Shown here piece after piece: positions 1-7,190 of a stretch of DNA of 9,027 nucleotides. The stretch covers positions 1 through 9,027 of the forward strand of contig NZ_JALOCF010000093.1 of assembly GCF_023227905.1 (NCBI RefSeq). The letters are read 5' to 3'. Position numbers and translations under genes: made by a program. Every line of letters begins with the position of its first letter. Positions within the stretch are counted from its first letter, which is position 1. The notes below the pieces were generated by a model, which saw only the letters and a program-made list of their open reading frames with translations, was not told the origin of the DNA and ran no database searches. Origin of the DNA: Methylobacter sp. (lineage in GTDB: Bacteria; Pseudomonadota; Gammaproteobacteria; Methylococcales; Methylomonadaceae).

Positions 1-97
1 CGGGTAGTCACTAGCTAAATCAAAAGAGCGGGATAAGCATGTAGACCTTGTGGCGGAGTACTTGCGGACGCGGGTTCAATTCCCGCCGCCTCCACCA
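1..97 (+). ncRNA. ssrA: tmRNA, 3' portion (5' part outside window)
   Basis: Transfer-messenger RNA rescues stalled ribosomes and tags the unfinished peptide; only its 3' end is present. Directly visible is the tRNA-like 3' domain. The T-arm has stem GCGGG (70-74) pairing with CCCGC (82-86) around the loop TTCAATT. The 3' acceptor strand is 87-93, followed by discriminator A94 and an encoded CCA at 95-97. The segment GGATAAGCATGTAGA before it and GGACGCGGGTTCAA within it closely resemble the 3' end of gammaproteobacterial tmRNA. The tag-peptide reading frame, most pseudoknots and the 5' acceptor strand lie upstream of the window. A terminator follows directly. A plain tRNA is unlikely because no anticodon or D arm precedes the T-arm at the right distance. 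Confidence 0.92.
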
Positions 98-104
98 AAA
101 TTCT

Positions 105-139
105 AAAACCCGCAAGCCGAAAGGCTTGGCGGGTTTTTT
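105..139 (+). terminator. Intrinsic terminator of tmRNA
   Basis: CCCGC-AAGCC (109-118) pairs with GGCTT-(G)-GCGGG (123-133) across a GAAA loop, with one bulged G. The stem is extended by AAAA/TTTT and followed by a run of six T (134-139). It starts 8 bases after the tmRNA CCA end, as expected for the ssrA terminator. Confidence 0.9.
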
Positions 140-1020
140 ATTGCCCGACGGAATAAAAATAATTCAGTAACAATCTGTAATTTTCTGAATATGTTTGTTT
201 TTTCGCAATAAACTCAAAGTTTTCCTGTACTGTAATCAGCCATCCGTCAGCATATAACGGAATTTTATCCATTCAATATGCTGGCCTTAATCATCTCCTG
301 CAGCACTTCAACTTTATTGATCACGCAGTTTCTTCACTTGCGATGCCATCTATCAAAAAATTGGATCGGCTTTTAAGTCGCTTCAAAGGCAGTTGGCATC
401 GATAGCTCAGTAGTGCGCTTTCTGATAAGTGATAATACGTATTGATTAAAAAAGTTGGACATTCTATTTTGTATGTTTGTACAGCAACACAGATTACGCT
501 ACAAAAACACTGATAGATTATGTATCTAACGATACTCAGGAAATTAGTAGATGGACATGGAAAACCCTATGTTGAAAGCAAATCGTTAGGTTCGGTATTG
601 CAGACATAAACGGCGGAGAAGTGCTTGAGAGTCCACTGATTCATGTTGAGTGAGCAACCTTACAATTCATAGTGCCTCAAGGTTTTTACAAAATTGGACA
701 GTTTGTCGCCCAGATAAGCGGGATAAGATACAACATTTACTCGGCTAAATTCCGAGTGGATAGACTTAATCTGCAAAAGCAAGAGCGGCTAATGCTTTAG
801 CAGCCCGAATGAAAGTCAAATTTACTGTGTAAGACTTTTATTATGTCTACACAAGCCAATGTAGATAGAGTTAAAAAACAATAACTTGTTTCTAATCTCA
901 ACTATACGAATGTTAGGCATAGTGTAACAGCAGCCCCTTTGGGTTTGAGGTCGTCAAATTATTCCTTTATTTACCCCATTATAAAAGTGGCTATCGAGCA
1001 TAAAAAATGGATTATCCAAT
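140..1020. other. Gene-poor region between ssrA and the sensor kinase
   Basis: I find no convincing gene here on either strand. A frame open from 181 to the stop near 403 has no usable start before ATG 343, which leaves only about 20 codons, and I recognise nothing in it. Several short hairpins occur: CTCGG/CCGAG at about 740-756, GCTAA/TTAGC at about 787-801, and TGTGTAAGAC/GTCTACACA at 826-853 with one bulged A. An inverted repeat lies at 524-591 (listed separately). The 3' end of ssrA is a known integration hotspot for islands, so this could be a decayed insertion, but no integrase and no second copy of the tmRNA end is present. A TATAAA box at 980-985 is a possible -10 for the kinase, with no good -35. 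Confidence 0.6.
524..591. repeat. Imperfect inverted repeat with attC-like ends
   Basis: ATCTAACGAT at 524-533 is mirrored by ATCGTTAGGT at 582-591, with eight consecutive complementary bases. The outer heptamers fit the integron recombination-site consensus (RYYYAAC on the left, GTTRRRY on the right), and the 68-base length falls in the attC range. A second GTTAGGC lies at 912-918 without a matching left partner. The internal L boxes of a true attC are not clear, and there is no integron integrase, so this is only a resemblance. Confidence 0.25.
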
Positions 1021-3693
1021 ATGATACAAGCCCGTGCCATACTTATTATGGCATTGATATTCCTATGCTTTTCAGTGTCGGCGGAACCCATTCATCTCCA
1101 ACTGCGCTGGCATCATCAATTTCAATTTGCTGGTTATTACGCGGCGCTGGAGAAAGGTTATTATAAAGACGCGGGGCTCGATGTAACCATCCACGAAGGC
1201 ACCTCGAAAAAAAAGCCGGTACAGGAAGTCCTTCAAGGTCATGCCCAGTACGGCGAGGCCAATAGCGAATTATTGCTGGAACGGTTGCGCGGCGCGCCAC
1301 TGGTGGCTTTGGCTGCGATCTATCAACATTCTCCCTCCGTGTTAATCGCGCGCAAGAGTGCCGGAATTCATTCACCTGATGATTTAGTCGGGAAAAAAAT
1401 CATGTTGATGGATCAAACTGTCGATGCTGATTTTGTCGCCATGTTCAATAATGAGGGCATAGACAAAAACCGCCTTCATATCATCCCCAGCAGTTATGAA
1501 ATTCGTGATTTGGTTGACGGCAAAGTAGACGCGTTTAACTCTTACCTGAGCAACGAGCCTTATTTTCTAAAGCAACGAGGGGTTGAGTTTACCGTGCTCA
1601 ACCCGCGCAACTACGGTGTCGATTTTTACAGCGACATCCTGTTTACAACGGAAGAAGAACTTAAACAACATCCCGAACGCGTAAAAGCATTTCGCAAAGC
1701 CAGCCTTGAGGGGTGGTATTACGCAATGAATCACCCGCAGGAAATCATTGACCTGTTGATCGATAAATACAAAGTCAACAAATCCAGAGACCATCTTGAA
1801 TTTGAAGCCGATGCAATCAATTCATTAATAATACCGGATGTGATCGACTTGGGGCACATGAATCCCTGGCGCTGGCGGCACATGGCGGAAACATTCGTTA
1901 ATGCGGGCATGGCTGAAAACGATAAGTTATTGCAAGGTTTTAGCTATGATCCTGATCCTAAAGCCGATCAAGAAAAGCTGATCCAATATGTCAAAATTGG
2001 CGTAATCGTCATCCTGATAACCAGCTTTATTACCTTAATCTTATTAGCTTCTTATAGGTCACTAAAACGGAAAAATAAAATAGCCCTGCGTAATGAAAAA
2101 CTTTTACGCCTGGCGCATGAGACGGCAGGTATGGGTTATTACGTGATTGATCTAGTCACTGGTCATTGGGAAGGTTCGCCCTTGCTCGATAAGATTTTCG
2201 GCGTCGACGCGCACTTTGAACGGAATATTTCCAGTTGGGCAACATTGGTTCATCCCGAACATCGTCAGCGTGTGCTCGATCGCTATCAGGAAATAATTCG
2301 TAACCACGAAAGGCTTTTGCTGGAGTATGAAATTATCCGCCCAAACGATACCGATACGCGCTGGGTGATCGCTCATGGTTACATTGAATTCGACAAAGCC
2401 GGTAATCCTTTAAAACTGGTGGGCACCATTCAGGACATTACCGAGCGCAAGCAGACAGAAGAAATCATTGTCTGCCTTAATAAAAAGCTGAAAAAAAAGG
2501 TTCACAGACAGACCAATGAGTTAATTGCAAGTAATGTGAGTTTGATGCGGAAAGTTGAAGAGCTCGACCGTTCAAGGCACCAATTAATAGAGCGGGAAGC
2601 AAAGCTCAACTCCATTTTTAATGCGTCAGTGGAAGGTATTATTACTATTAACGTATCTAATATCATCGTATCTGCGAATGCCGCAGTAGAAACCATATTC
2701 GGCTATAAACCGGAAGAACTGGTTAACAGCAGTATCAGTAAACTTATACCATTACCAGCAAGGGCAATGAATGACAGCGCCTTTCCCAATGCATTAAAAA
2801 CTCTCAACCAAATTCAAGAGATTGATGGTCTACACAAAAACGGTTCTTTAGTGCCTTTAGATATATCTACAGCGAAGTACTCAATCGATAATGAGCACTT
2901 TTTTACCCATATTGTGCGTGACGTAAGTATGCGTAAATATCAGGAACAGAAAGAAACGAAACATTTGAAGGAACTCGCTCATGTCACTCGCCTTGGGTTG
3001 ATGGGCGAAATGGCATCCGGCATTGCGCATGAAGTCAACCAGCCTCTGTCTGCGATTTCCAGCTATACACAAGTCAGCTTAAACCTAATTAACGCAGAAC
3101 TTCCTGATCTGATAAAGCTCGCCGAGATATTGCATAAAACACAGGATCAGGCTTTAAGAGCAGGGCGGATCATTCATCGGATGAGGGAATTCGTTAAATC
3201 TCATGCACAAAAGTGCTCAAGCGCCGACATTAATAAATTGGTCCATGACAGTGTCGGTTTGTGTATGGCTGAACTTAAACAAAACGATATAAAGCTGACA
3301 TTTGAATTGGACAATAACCTGCCGCCTGTCCATGTGGATCAGATACAGATTGAACAGGTCATCATAAATTTAATCAGGAACAGCGTTGATGCCGTGAAAA
3401 GCTTAGCTGAAAAACAGCAGCGCCAATTAACTATCTCTAGTCGAATGACATTCAATAACAGCATACAAATCAGGGTGAAGGACAATGGGGTGGGAATTGA
3501 TAAAGAGCAGCAACAAAAGATATTGACGCCTTTTTATACCACCAAGGCAGATGGCATGGGCATGGGGTTGTCGATCACTCGCTCACTCGTTGAAGCCCAT
3601 GATGGAACATTGAATTTCAATAGCCAGCCCGGCAAAGGAACCACATTTTATTTCACTTTACCCATACAGAGAAATTCTGACAGCCACCAATAA
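1021..3693 (+). CDS. Hybrid THI5/NMT1-sensor histidine kinase with two PAS domains
   Basis: Inner-membrane sensor kinase, 890 residues. Residues 1-21 form a Sec signal peptide ending VSA before EPIHL. Residues about 22-300 form a periplasmic SsuA/THI5/NMT1-like ligand-binding domain, with the typical opening RWHHQFQFAGYYAALEKGYY; relatives bind thiamine-pyrimidine or sulfonate-type molecules, so the ligand here is only guessed. A membrane helix spans about 326-346. PAS1 is at about 361-477 (ending DITERK), a coiled linker at 478-528 and PAS2 at about 527-642. HisKA carries phospho-acceptor H670 in IAHEVNQPL, the FixL/DctB-like HPK4 signature. The HATPase has N-box N787, the G1 motif DNGVG (821-825) and the G2 motif GMGMGL (845-850). 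All catalytic motifs look intact. The start follows an in-frame stop at 982 and gives a proper signal peptide; its ribosome site is weak. There is no receiver domain, and no intact regulator lies beside it. Confidence 0.9.
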   Translation: MIQARAILIMALIFLCFSVSAEPIHLQLRWHHQFQFAGYYAALEKGYYKDAGLDVTIHEGTSKKKPVQEVLQGHAQYGEANSELLLERLRGAPLVALAAIYQHSPSVLIARKSAGIHSPDDLVGKKIMLMDQTVDADFVAMFNNEGIDKNRLHIIPSSYEIRDLVDGKVDAFNSYLSNEPYFLKQRGVEFTVLNPRNYGVDFYSDILFTTEEELKQHPERVKAFRKASLEGWYYAMNHPQEIIDLLIDKYKVNKSRDHLEFEADAINSLIIPDVIDLGHMNPWRWRHMAETFVNAGMAENDKLLQGFSYDPDPKADQEKLIQYVKIGVIVILITSFITLILLASYRSLKRKNKIALRNEKLLRLAHETAGMGYYVIDLVTGHWEGSPLLDKIFGVDAHFERNISSWATLVHPEHRQRVLDRYQEIIRNHERLLLEYEIIRPNDTDTRWVIAHGYIEFDKAGNPLKLVGTIQDITERKQTEEIIVCLNKKLKKKVHRQTNELIASNVSLMRKVEELDRSRHQLIEREAKLNSIFNASVEGIITINVSNIIVSANAAVETIFGYKPEELVNSSISKLIPLPARAMNDSAFPNALKTLNQIQEIDGLHKNGSLVPLDISTAKYSIDNEHFFTHIVRDVSMRKYQEQKETKHLKELAHVTRLGLMGEMASGIAHEVNQPLSAISSYTQVSLNLINAELPDLIKLAEILHKTQDQALRAGRIIHRMREFVKSHAQKCSSADINKLVHDSVGLCMAELKQNDIKLTFELDNNLPPVHVDQIQIEQVIINLIRNSVDAVKSLAEKQQRQLTISSRMTFNNSIQIRVKDNGVGIDKEQQQKILTPFYTTKADGMGMGLSITRSLVEAHDGTLNFNSQPGKGTTFYFTLPIQRNSDSHQ

Positions 3694-3780
3694 TAAGTCG
3701 TCTATCCGATTCATGTAGATGGCAATGAATTTTTAATGCGTAATTTGCCTAGCCTTGAGGCTGAACCAATAAGCCAAGCG
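3677..3780 (+). pseudogene. Remnant of a response-regulator receiver start
   Basis: Directly after the kinase, two overlapping frames read like the start of a CheY/FixJ-type receiver. From CTG 3677 one frame gives LTATNNKSSIRFM and then hits a stop. The neighbouring frame, the kinase's own frame past its tandem TAATAA stops, continues from about 3709 as IHVDGNEFLMRNLPSL-EAEPIS. Joined by a one-base shift, this resembles the canonical receiver opening: hydrophobic strand, VDD-N-E, R-x-L, then L-EAEG. The second acidic residue is replaced by G, and the similarity fades at about 3780, before the stop codon of the convergent glycosidase. Kinases of this class are usually followed by an overlapping regulator gene, so context supports the reading. 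It is inferred from pattern alone; chance similarity over about 30 codons remains possible. Confidence 0.45.
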
Positions 3781-3787
3781 CTCTTTT

Positions 3788-6439
3788 TCACGTACGCGGT
3801 TGCAGTAGTTTTGCCACCAAACCGGTCCAGCCGGTCTGGTGCGATGCTCCTAAGCCAGTGCCGTCATCGCCGTGAAAATATTCGTGGAATAACAGGTAAT
3901 CATTAAAGTGCGGATCATTTTGCAGTCTTTCATATCGACCATATACGGGTCTACGCCCGTTTCCATCTTTGCGGAAAATCCGGGTTAGCCGCTTGGACAA
4001 TTCATCGGCCACTTCATTGATAGATAGAAAAACGCCGGAGCCGGTCGGGCATTCTATTTTAAAGCTCTCGCCATAGAAGCCGGCGAAACGCCTGAGCGAA
4101 TTGATCAATAGATAATTGACTGGGAACCAGATAGGGCCACGCCAATTGGAATTACCGCCAAACATGCCGGATTCGGCTTCACCCGGCTGGTAGTGCACGC
4201 TCATCGGCGTGTTGACACAGCTAACTACGTAAGGCTTACCATGATGCGCCCGCGATAAGGAACGCACGCCGTAGTCGGATAGAAACTCAGTCTCGTCGAG
4301 CATGCGTTGCAACAGCTTCTTTATCCGGTGACCGCCAAGCAGGGACAGCAAATGGCGGTTGCCTTTTCCCGGCACGTCCCAATCGGCAACTAACGAAGCC
4401 AAATCGGGACGGTAATCGAGGAACCATTTCATACGGCGTTTGAAGTCCGGCAGCTTATCCAGTAATTCGGGTTCGATGATCTCTACCGCATAAAAAGGAA
4501 TCAAGCCAATCATTGACCGTACTTTGAGCGGGATCATTCCGCCATCCGGAGAGCGCAGGATGTCATAGAAAAATTGGTCCTGTTCATCCCAAAGACCGAT
4601 ACATTGCTCGCCGCCTATGCTGGTCATTGCTTTGGCGATATAGAGGAAGTGTTCGAAAAACTTGGTGGCGATATCTTCATAAGCACGATCATGCAACGCC
4701 AATTCCAGCGCAATGCGCATCAGGTTCAGGCAGTACATCGCCATCCAGCTGGTACCGTCGGCCTGGTCGATACGGCCGCCGGCAGGCAACGGGGCGCTGC
4801 GGTCGAATACGCCGATATTATCCAGGCCGAGAAAGCCGCCCTGGAAGACATTGTTGTCGTCAGCGTCCTTACGGTTGACCCACCAGGTAAAGTTGATGAT
4901 CAATTTGTGCATGATCCGTTCCAGGAAGTCGAGATCGCCAGTACCATCGGCGCATTGGCATTCGGATTTATAGACCTCCCACGCGGCCCAGGCATGAACA
5001 GGCGGATTGACATCCCCCAACTTCCATTCATAAGCCGGTAACTGGCCGTTAGGATGCATATACCATTCCCGTGTCATCAGCAGCAGTTGGTTTTTGGCAA
5101 AGGCTGGGTCGATCATTGCCAGTGTTACGCAATGAAATGATAGGTCCCATGCTGCATACCACGGATATTCCCACGTATCGGGCATAGAAATGACGTCGGC
5201 ATTATTCAGGTGTTGCCAGTCTTTGTTGCGTCCATGGCGGCGCTTTATCGGCGGCGGAACTGTTGCCGGGTCGCCTTTCAGCCATTGGGGGATGTCGTAG
5301 TAATAAAACTGTTTGCTCCAGATCATACCGGCCAAGGCTTGGCGTTGGATCAGTTGGGCGTCGGCATCCGTCAAAGCCGTTTGTAGCTCGGCATAAAAGT
5401 CGTCAGCCTCGCTACGGCGCGCACAGATTAGGGTATCGAAGTCATTAAAGGGACGTAGGTTTTGACTTTTGCTCAGGCGCAAACGCACTTCCACCTTATC
5501 GTGAGCCGGAATAGAAAAGCTGAAATGCCCAGCCGCCTTGGTGCCGTTTCTTTGCGGATTCACGGCATGCTGGTCGCCGTGGATGATGTATTCATGGAAG
5601 CCATCCTTGAAATAACCGGCGGCTTGTTGCTTATACAAATGCGGCAGATTGGTTTCGTTGTCGCAGAACAGCAGGTTGGGATCACCGTCGAAATAACAAT
5701 GATAGCTGCCCAGTTCTGCGTGTTGAACTAGGATGCAGTCGGTTTCGGCCGCCGAAAGTGTCGGGCGAGTGGCATCGTAGCCCCAGCTCCAGGTGTTGCG
5801 AAACCAAAGCTGCGGCAGTATATGTAGCGGGGCAGCGTCTGCGCTGCGGTTATGCGCGGTAATTAACATCAGGATGTCATCAACGCCGGCCTTGGCGTAT
5901 TCTATAAACACGTCAAAGTAACGATCGTCGTTAAATATGCCGGTGTCCAGCAGCTCGAATTCCGGCTTGTCTCTACCGCGCTTGCGGTTATGTTCGACCA
6001 GTTCCGCATAGGGAAATGCCTGTTGCGGATACTTGTACAGCATTTTCAGGTAAGAGTGGCTGGGCGTTGCGTCGAGATAGTAATAAAGTTCCTTGACGTC
6101 TTCGCCGTGGTTGCCTTCGCCATTAGTCAATCCGAACAGGCGCTCCTTGAGTATCGGGTCCTGTTCATTCCATAAAGCCAGGCCCAGACACAGTCGCTGC
6201 TTTTCATCACAGAGACCTGCGATGCCGTCCTCACCCCAGCGGTAAGCTCGGCTGCGGGCTTGGTCGTGGCTAAAGTAGTCCCAGGCGTTACCGTCTTCGC
6301 TGTAGTCTTCGCGCACCGTGCCCCATTGACGCTCGCTCAGGTACGGCCCCCATAATCGCCATGCTGCTTCGCCGCTACTTTGCACTAGCAGGCGATGTTT
6401 TTCAGCATTGGCTTGGGATTTGTTGGTTGATTTTGTCAT
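3788..6439 (-). CDS. GH63/MGH1-like glycoside hydrolase (glucosidase)
   Basis: Predicted cytoplasmic retaining-fold-independent, inverting-type (alpha/alpha)6-barrel glycosidase of 883 residues, with no signal peptide or membrane helix. The N-terminal part includes LWGPYLSERQWGTVREDYS, typical of bacterial proteins annotated as glucosidase or MGH1-like. The catalytic barrel carries WYAAWDLSFHCVTLA and GFLGLDNIGVFDRS, whose D540 is the likely general acid by analogy with mannosylglycerate hydrolase. NWRGPIW (765-771) is a hallmark of GH63. The C-terminal HEYFHGDDGTGLGASHQTGWTG holds E853, the likely base. The family acts on alpha-glucosides or glucosyl/mannosyl-glycerate-like compounds; the substrate cannot be read from sequence. 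The frame runs upstream to TTG 6493, but ATG 6439 has a GAGG ribosome site 8 bases before it and matches the usual family start, so I chose it. It is convergent with the kinase and has no operon partner in the window. Confidence 0.88.
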   Translation of the reverse strand: MTKSTNKSQANAEKHRLLVQSSGEAAWRLWGPYLSERQWGTVREDYSEDGNAWDYFSHDQARSRAYRWGEDGIAGLCDEKQRLCLGLALWNEQDPILKERLFGLTNGEGNHGEDVKELYYYLDATPSHSYLKMLYKYPQQAFPYAELVEHNRKRGRDKPEFELLDTGIFNDDRYFDVFIEYAKAGVDDILMLITAHNRSADAAPLHILPQLWFRNTWSWGYDATRPTLSAAETDCILVQHAELGSYHCYFDGDPNLLFCDNETNLPHLYKQQAAGYFKDGFHEYIIHGDQHAVNPQRNGTKAAGHFSFSIPAHDKVEVRLRLSKSQNLRPFNDFDTLICARRSEADDFYAELQTALTDADAQLIQRQALAGMIWSKQFYYYDIPQWLKGDPATVPPPIKRRHGRNKDWQHLNNADVISMPDTWEYPWYAAWDLSFHCVTLAMIDPAFAKNQLLLMTREWYMHPNGQLPAYEWKLGDVNPPVHAWAAWEVYKSECQCADGTGDLDFLERIMHKLIINFTWWVNRKDADDNNVFQGGFLGLDNIGVFDRSAPLPAGGRIDQADGTSWMAMYCLNLMRIALELALHDRAYEDIATKFFEHFLYIAKAMTSIGGEQCIGLWDEQDQFFYDILRSPDGGMIPLKVRSMIGLIPFYAVEIIEPELLDKLPDFKRRMKWFLDYRPDLASLVADWDVPGKGNRHLLSLLGGHRIKKLLQRMLDETEFLSDYGVRSLSRAHHGKPYVVSCVNTPMSVHYQPGEAESGMFGGNSNWRGPIWFPVNYLLINSLRRFAGFYGESFKIECPTGSGVFLSINEVADELSKRLTRIFRKDGNGRRPVYGRYERLQNDPHFNDYLLFHEYFHGDDGTGLGASHQTGWTGLVAKLLQPRT

Positions 6440-6447
6440 GCTGTTTG

Positions 6448-6451
6448 CCTC
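6448..6451 (-). promoter_or_regulatory. Ribosome binding site deciding the glycosidase start
   Basis: On the minus strand GAGG lies 8 bases upstream of ATG 6439. The alternative in-frame start TTG at 6493 also has a purine-rich GAGGG 4 bases before it, but it is a rarer codon and would add 18 residues not expected in the family. Confidence 0.6.
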
Positions 6452-6794
6452 AATGACATTACGATCTTTTGGGAAATAAGAGCAAAGACTCAATAGGCCC
6501 TCTGAATAAATGCCGGTAAGGAGACGTAACGGCGCCGAAAGCTTTCTATTAGTGTTTATTTTTCAGGGTATTCGCAAACAGAGATTACGGAACAATGCCT
6601 CCAAGGCCTTGTTGCAGCTTAGGAGCAGACGGATTTTTAAATTATTGAACTGTATGAGTGACATTATTAAAATTGAGTAAAACTGTGCTGGGATGTAGTC
6701 CCTGGGCTTTTTCCATGTGGAGAAATGTCCCGATTGTTATTATTGTTGTGCCTTGTCTCGACAGAACGCCGCTGTCATGGGTAGAGTAGGAAAG

Positions 6795-6889
6795 CCAACA
6801 GTAGTCGCTTTACAAGGGTTTGAGCAGATTTTGGATCTTCGGTAACTGCTTCTCGCATCCGTGCAAGTTGTAAAAGCGTCTACTGTTGG
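6795..6889. repeat. 95-base element bounded by 21/22-base inverted repeats
   Basis: The left arm 6795-6815 (CCAACAGTAGTCGCTTTACAA) and the reverse complement of the right arm 6868-6889 agree except for one mismatch and one extra A. An inner pair, AGCAG with CTGCT, sits near the middle. As RNA it folds into one long hairpin on either strand; as DNA it could be a cruciform. It lies just past the 36-codon minus-strand ORF. It could be a small non-autonomous transposable element (MITE-like), a repeat family member or a transcript-end structure. I see no obvious target-site duplication and no T-run. Confidence 0.8.
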
Positions 6890-6955
6890 TGATTGGCGGT
6901 TTGCTTTATTAGAAGCAACAATGCAAAACGCACTACATCGCTAAAATCAAGGGCT

Positions 6956-7066
6956 TCACCTGGGAAGTGAGAATATCCTCAACAATATTAGCGATAAGAA
7001 AACAAGCCCGTTTAAGGTTGATAGCATGATGCGGGCAGGACGGAAGATAATATTTTTGTAGAACAT
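6956..7066 (-). CDS. 36-residue hydrophobic small protein or truncated signal peptide behind a riboswitch
   Basis: This short minus-strand ORF starts at ATG 7066 and is preceded by a perfect AGGAGG (7076-7081) at 9-base spacing, the best ribosome site in the window. The product starts MFYKNIIFRPARIM and continues with a hydrophobic core (about residues 15-29, LSTLNGLVFLSLILL) before ending RIFSLPR. A basic start with a hydrophobic core fits a single-pass membrane peptide or a Sec signal peptide whose mature part was lost. It lies 65 bases downstream of the terminator of the GEMM-like riboswitch, so it is the most direct candidate for the controlled gene. I do not recognise a family. Later frames contain stops, and no clear continuation of a longer protein is visible, so it may be a genuine small protein, a leader peptide or the stub of a broken gene. 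Confidence 0.5.
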   Translation of the reverse strand: MFYKNIIFRPARIMLSTLNGLVFLSLILLRIFSLPR

Positions 7067-7075
7067 AGTTAGTGT

Positions 7076-7116
7076 CCTCCTGTAGTAATCGCCAGTCAGT
7101 CTTGGCCTGACATTAC
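7076..7116 (-). promoter_or_regulatory. Strong ribosome binding site with adjoining upstream hairpin
   Basis: Minus-strand AGGAGG occupies 7081-7076. A hairpin lies 3 bases upstream of it: GTAAT/ATTAC (7112-7116 with 7085-7089) plus GTCAG/CTGAC (7107-7111 with 7095-7099), with a 5-base bulge. An alternative GCCA/TGGC pairing exists inside. Its position between the riboswitch terminator and the ribosome site suggests a second layer of control or a processing structure; this is inference. Confidence 0.5.
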
Positions 7117-7130
7117 TTTCCTCTTTGCTA

Positions 7131-7190
7131 AAAACAAAAAAGCCGAACTACCTGTATGACTTTCTTTTAGTCACTTTCGGCAGTCCGGCT
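7131..7190 (-). terminator. Intrinsic terminator acting as riboswitch expression platform
   Basis: On the minus strand AGCCGGACTG (7190-7181) pairs over ten positions, including two G-U pairs, with TAGTTCGGCT (7150-7141). An inner hairpin TGACT/AGTCA (7173-7169 with 7161-7157) lies between. TTTTTTG followed by TTTT comes directly after the stem, as expected for intrinsic termination. The left strand of this stem also forms the 3' part of the GEMM-like aptamer, so aptamer and terminator should exclude each other. On the plus strand the flanking T content is poor, so I assign it to minus. Confidence 0.75.

Larger units (their letters stand above)
6440..6955. other. Intergenic stretch upstream of the glycosidase, possibly decayed
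   Basis: Apart from the inverted repeat at 6795-6889 I see no supported gene. Short minus-strand frames exist at 6775-6858 (27 codons) and near 6650-6730 (24 codons), but they lack ribosome sites. A hairpin at 6591-6613 pairs AACAA-GCCT with AGGC-TTGTT around one mismatch and contains the perfect palindrome CAAGGCCTTG. It has no T-run and may sit in the glycosidase leader. No clear promoter with both boxes was found. Confidence 0.5.

Noticed and set aside
27..37. 11-base direct repeat AGCGGGATAAG, also at 717-727, as a possible attachment-site copy
   Set aside because: The match ends abruptly, does not include the T-arm or CCA end used by known ssrA integrases, and could be chance.
343..405. 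20-codon frame starting at ATG 343 within a longer start-less open frame
   Set aside because: No ribosome site, no recognisable family, and the upstream open frame has no start codon.
939..1166. 75-codon plus-strand frame overlapping the kinase start
   Set aside because: It runs out of frame through the kinase signal peptide and ligand domain, has no family resemblance and lacks a ribosome site.
3747..3768. AGCCT/AGGCT hairpin as a terminator between convergent genes
   Set aside because: Only five base pairs with a two-base loop and no T-run on either strand; it also falls within the suspected receiver remnant.
4574..5041. 155-codon plus-strand frame inside the glycosidase
   Set aside because: It is antisense to a strongly conserved coding region with catalytic motifs; its length is explained by codon bias of the real gene.
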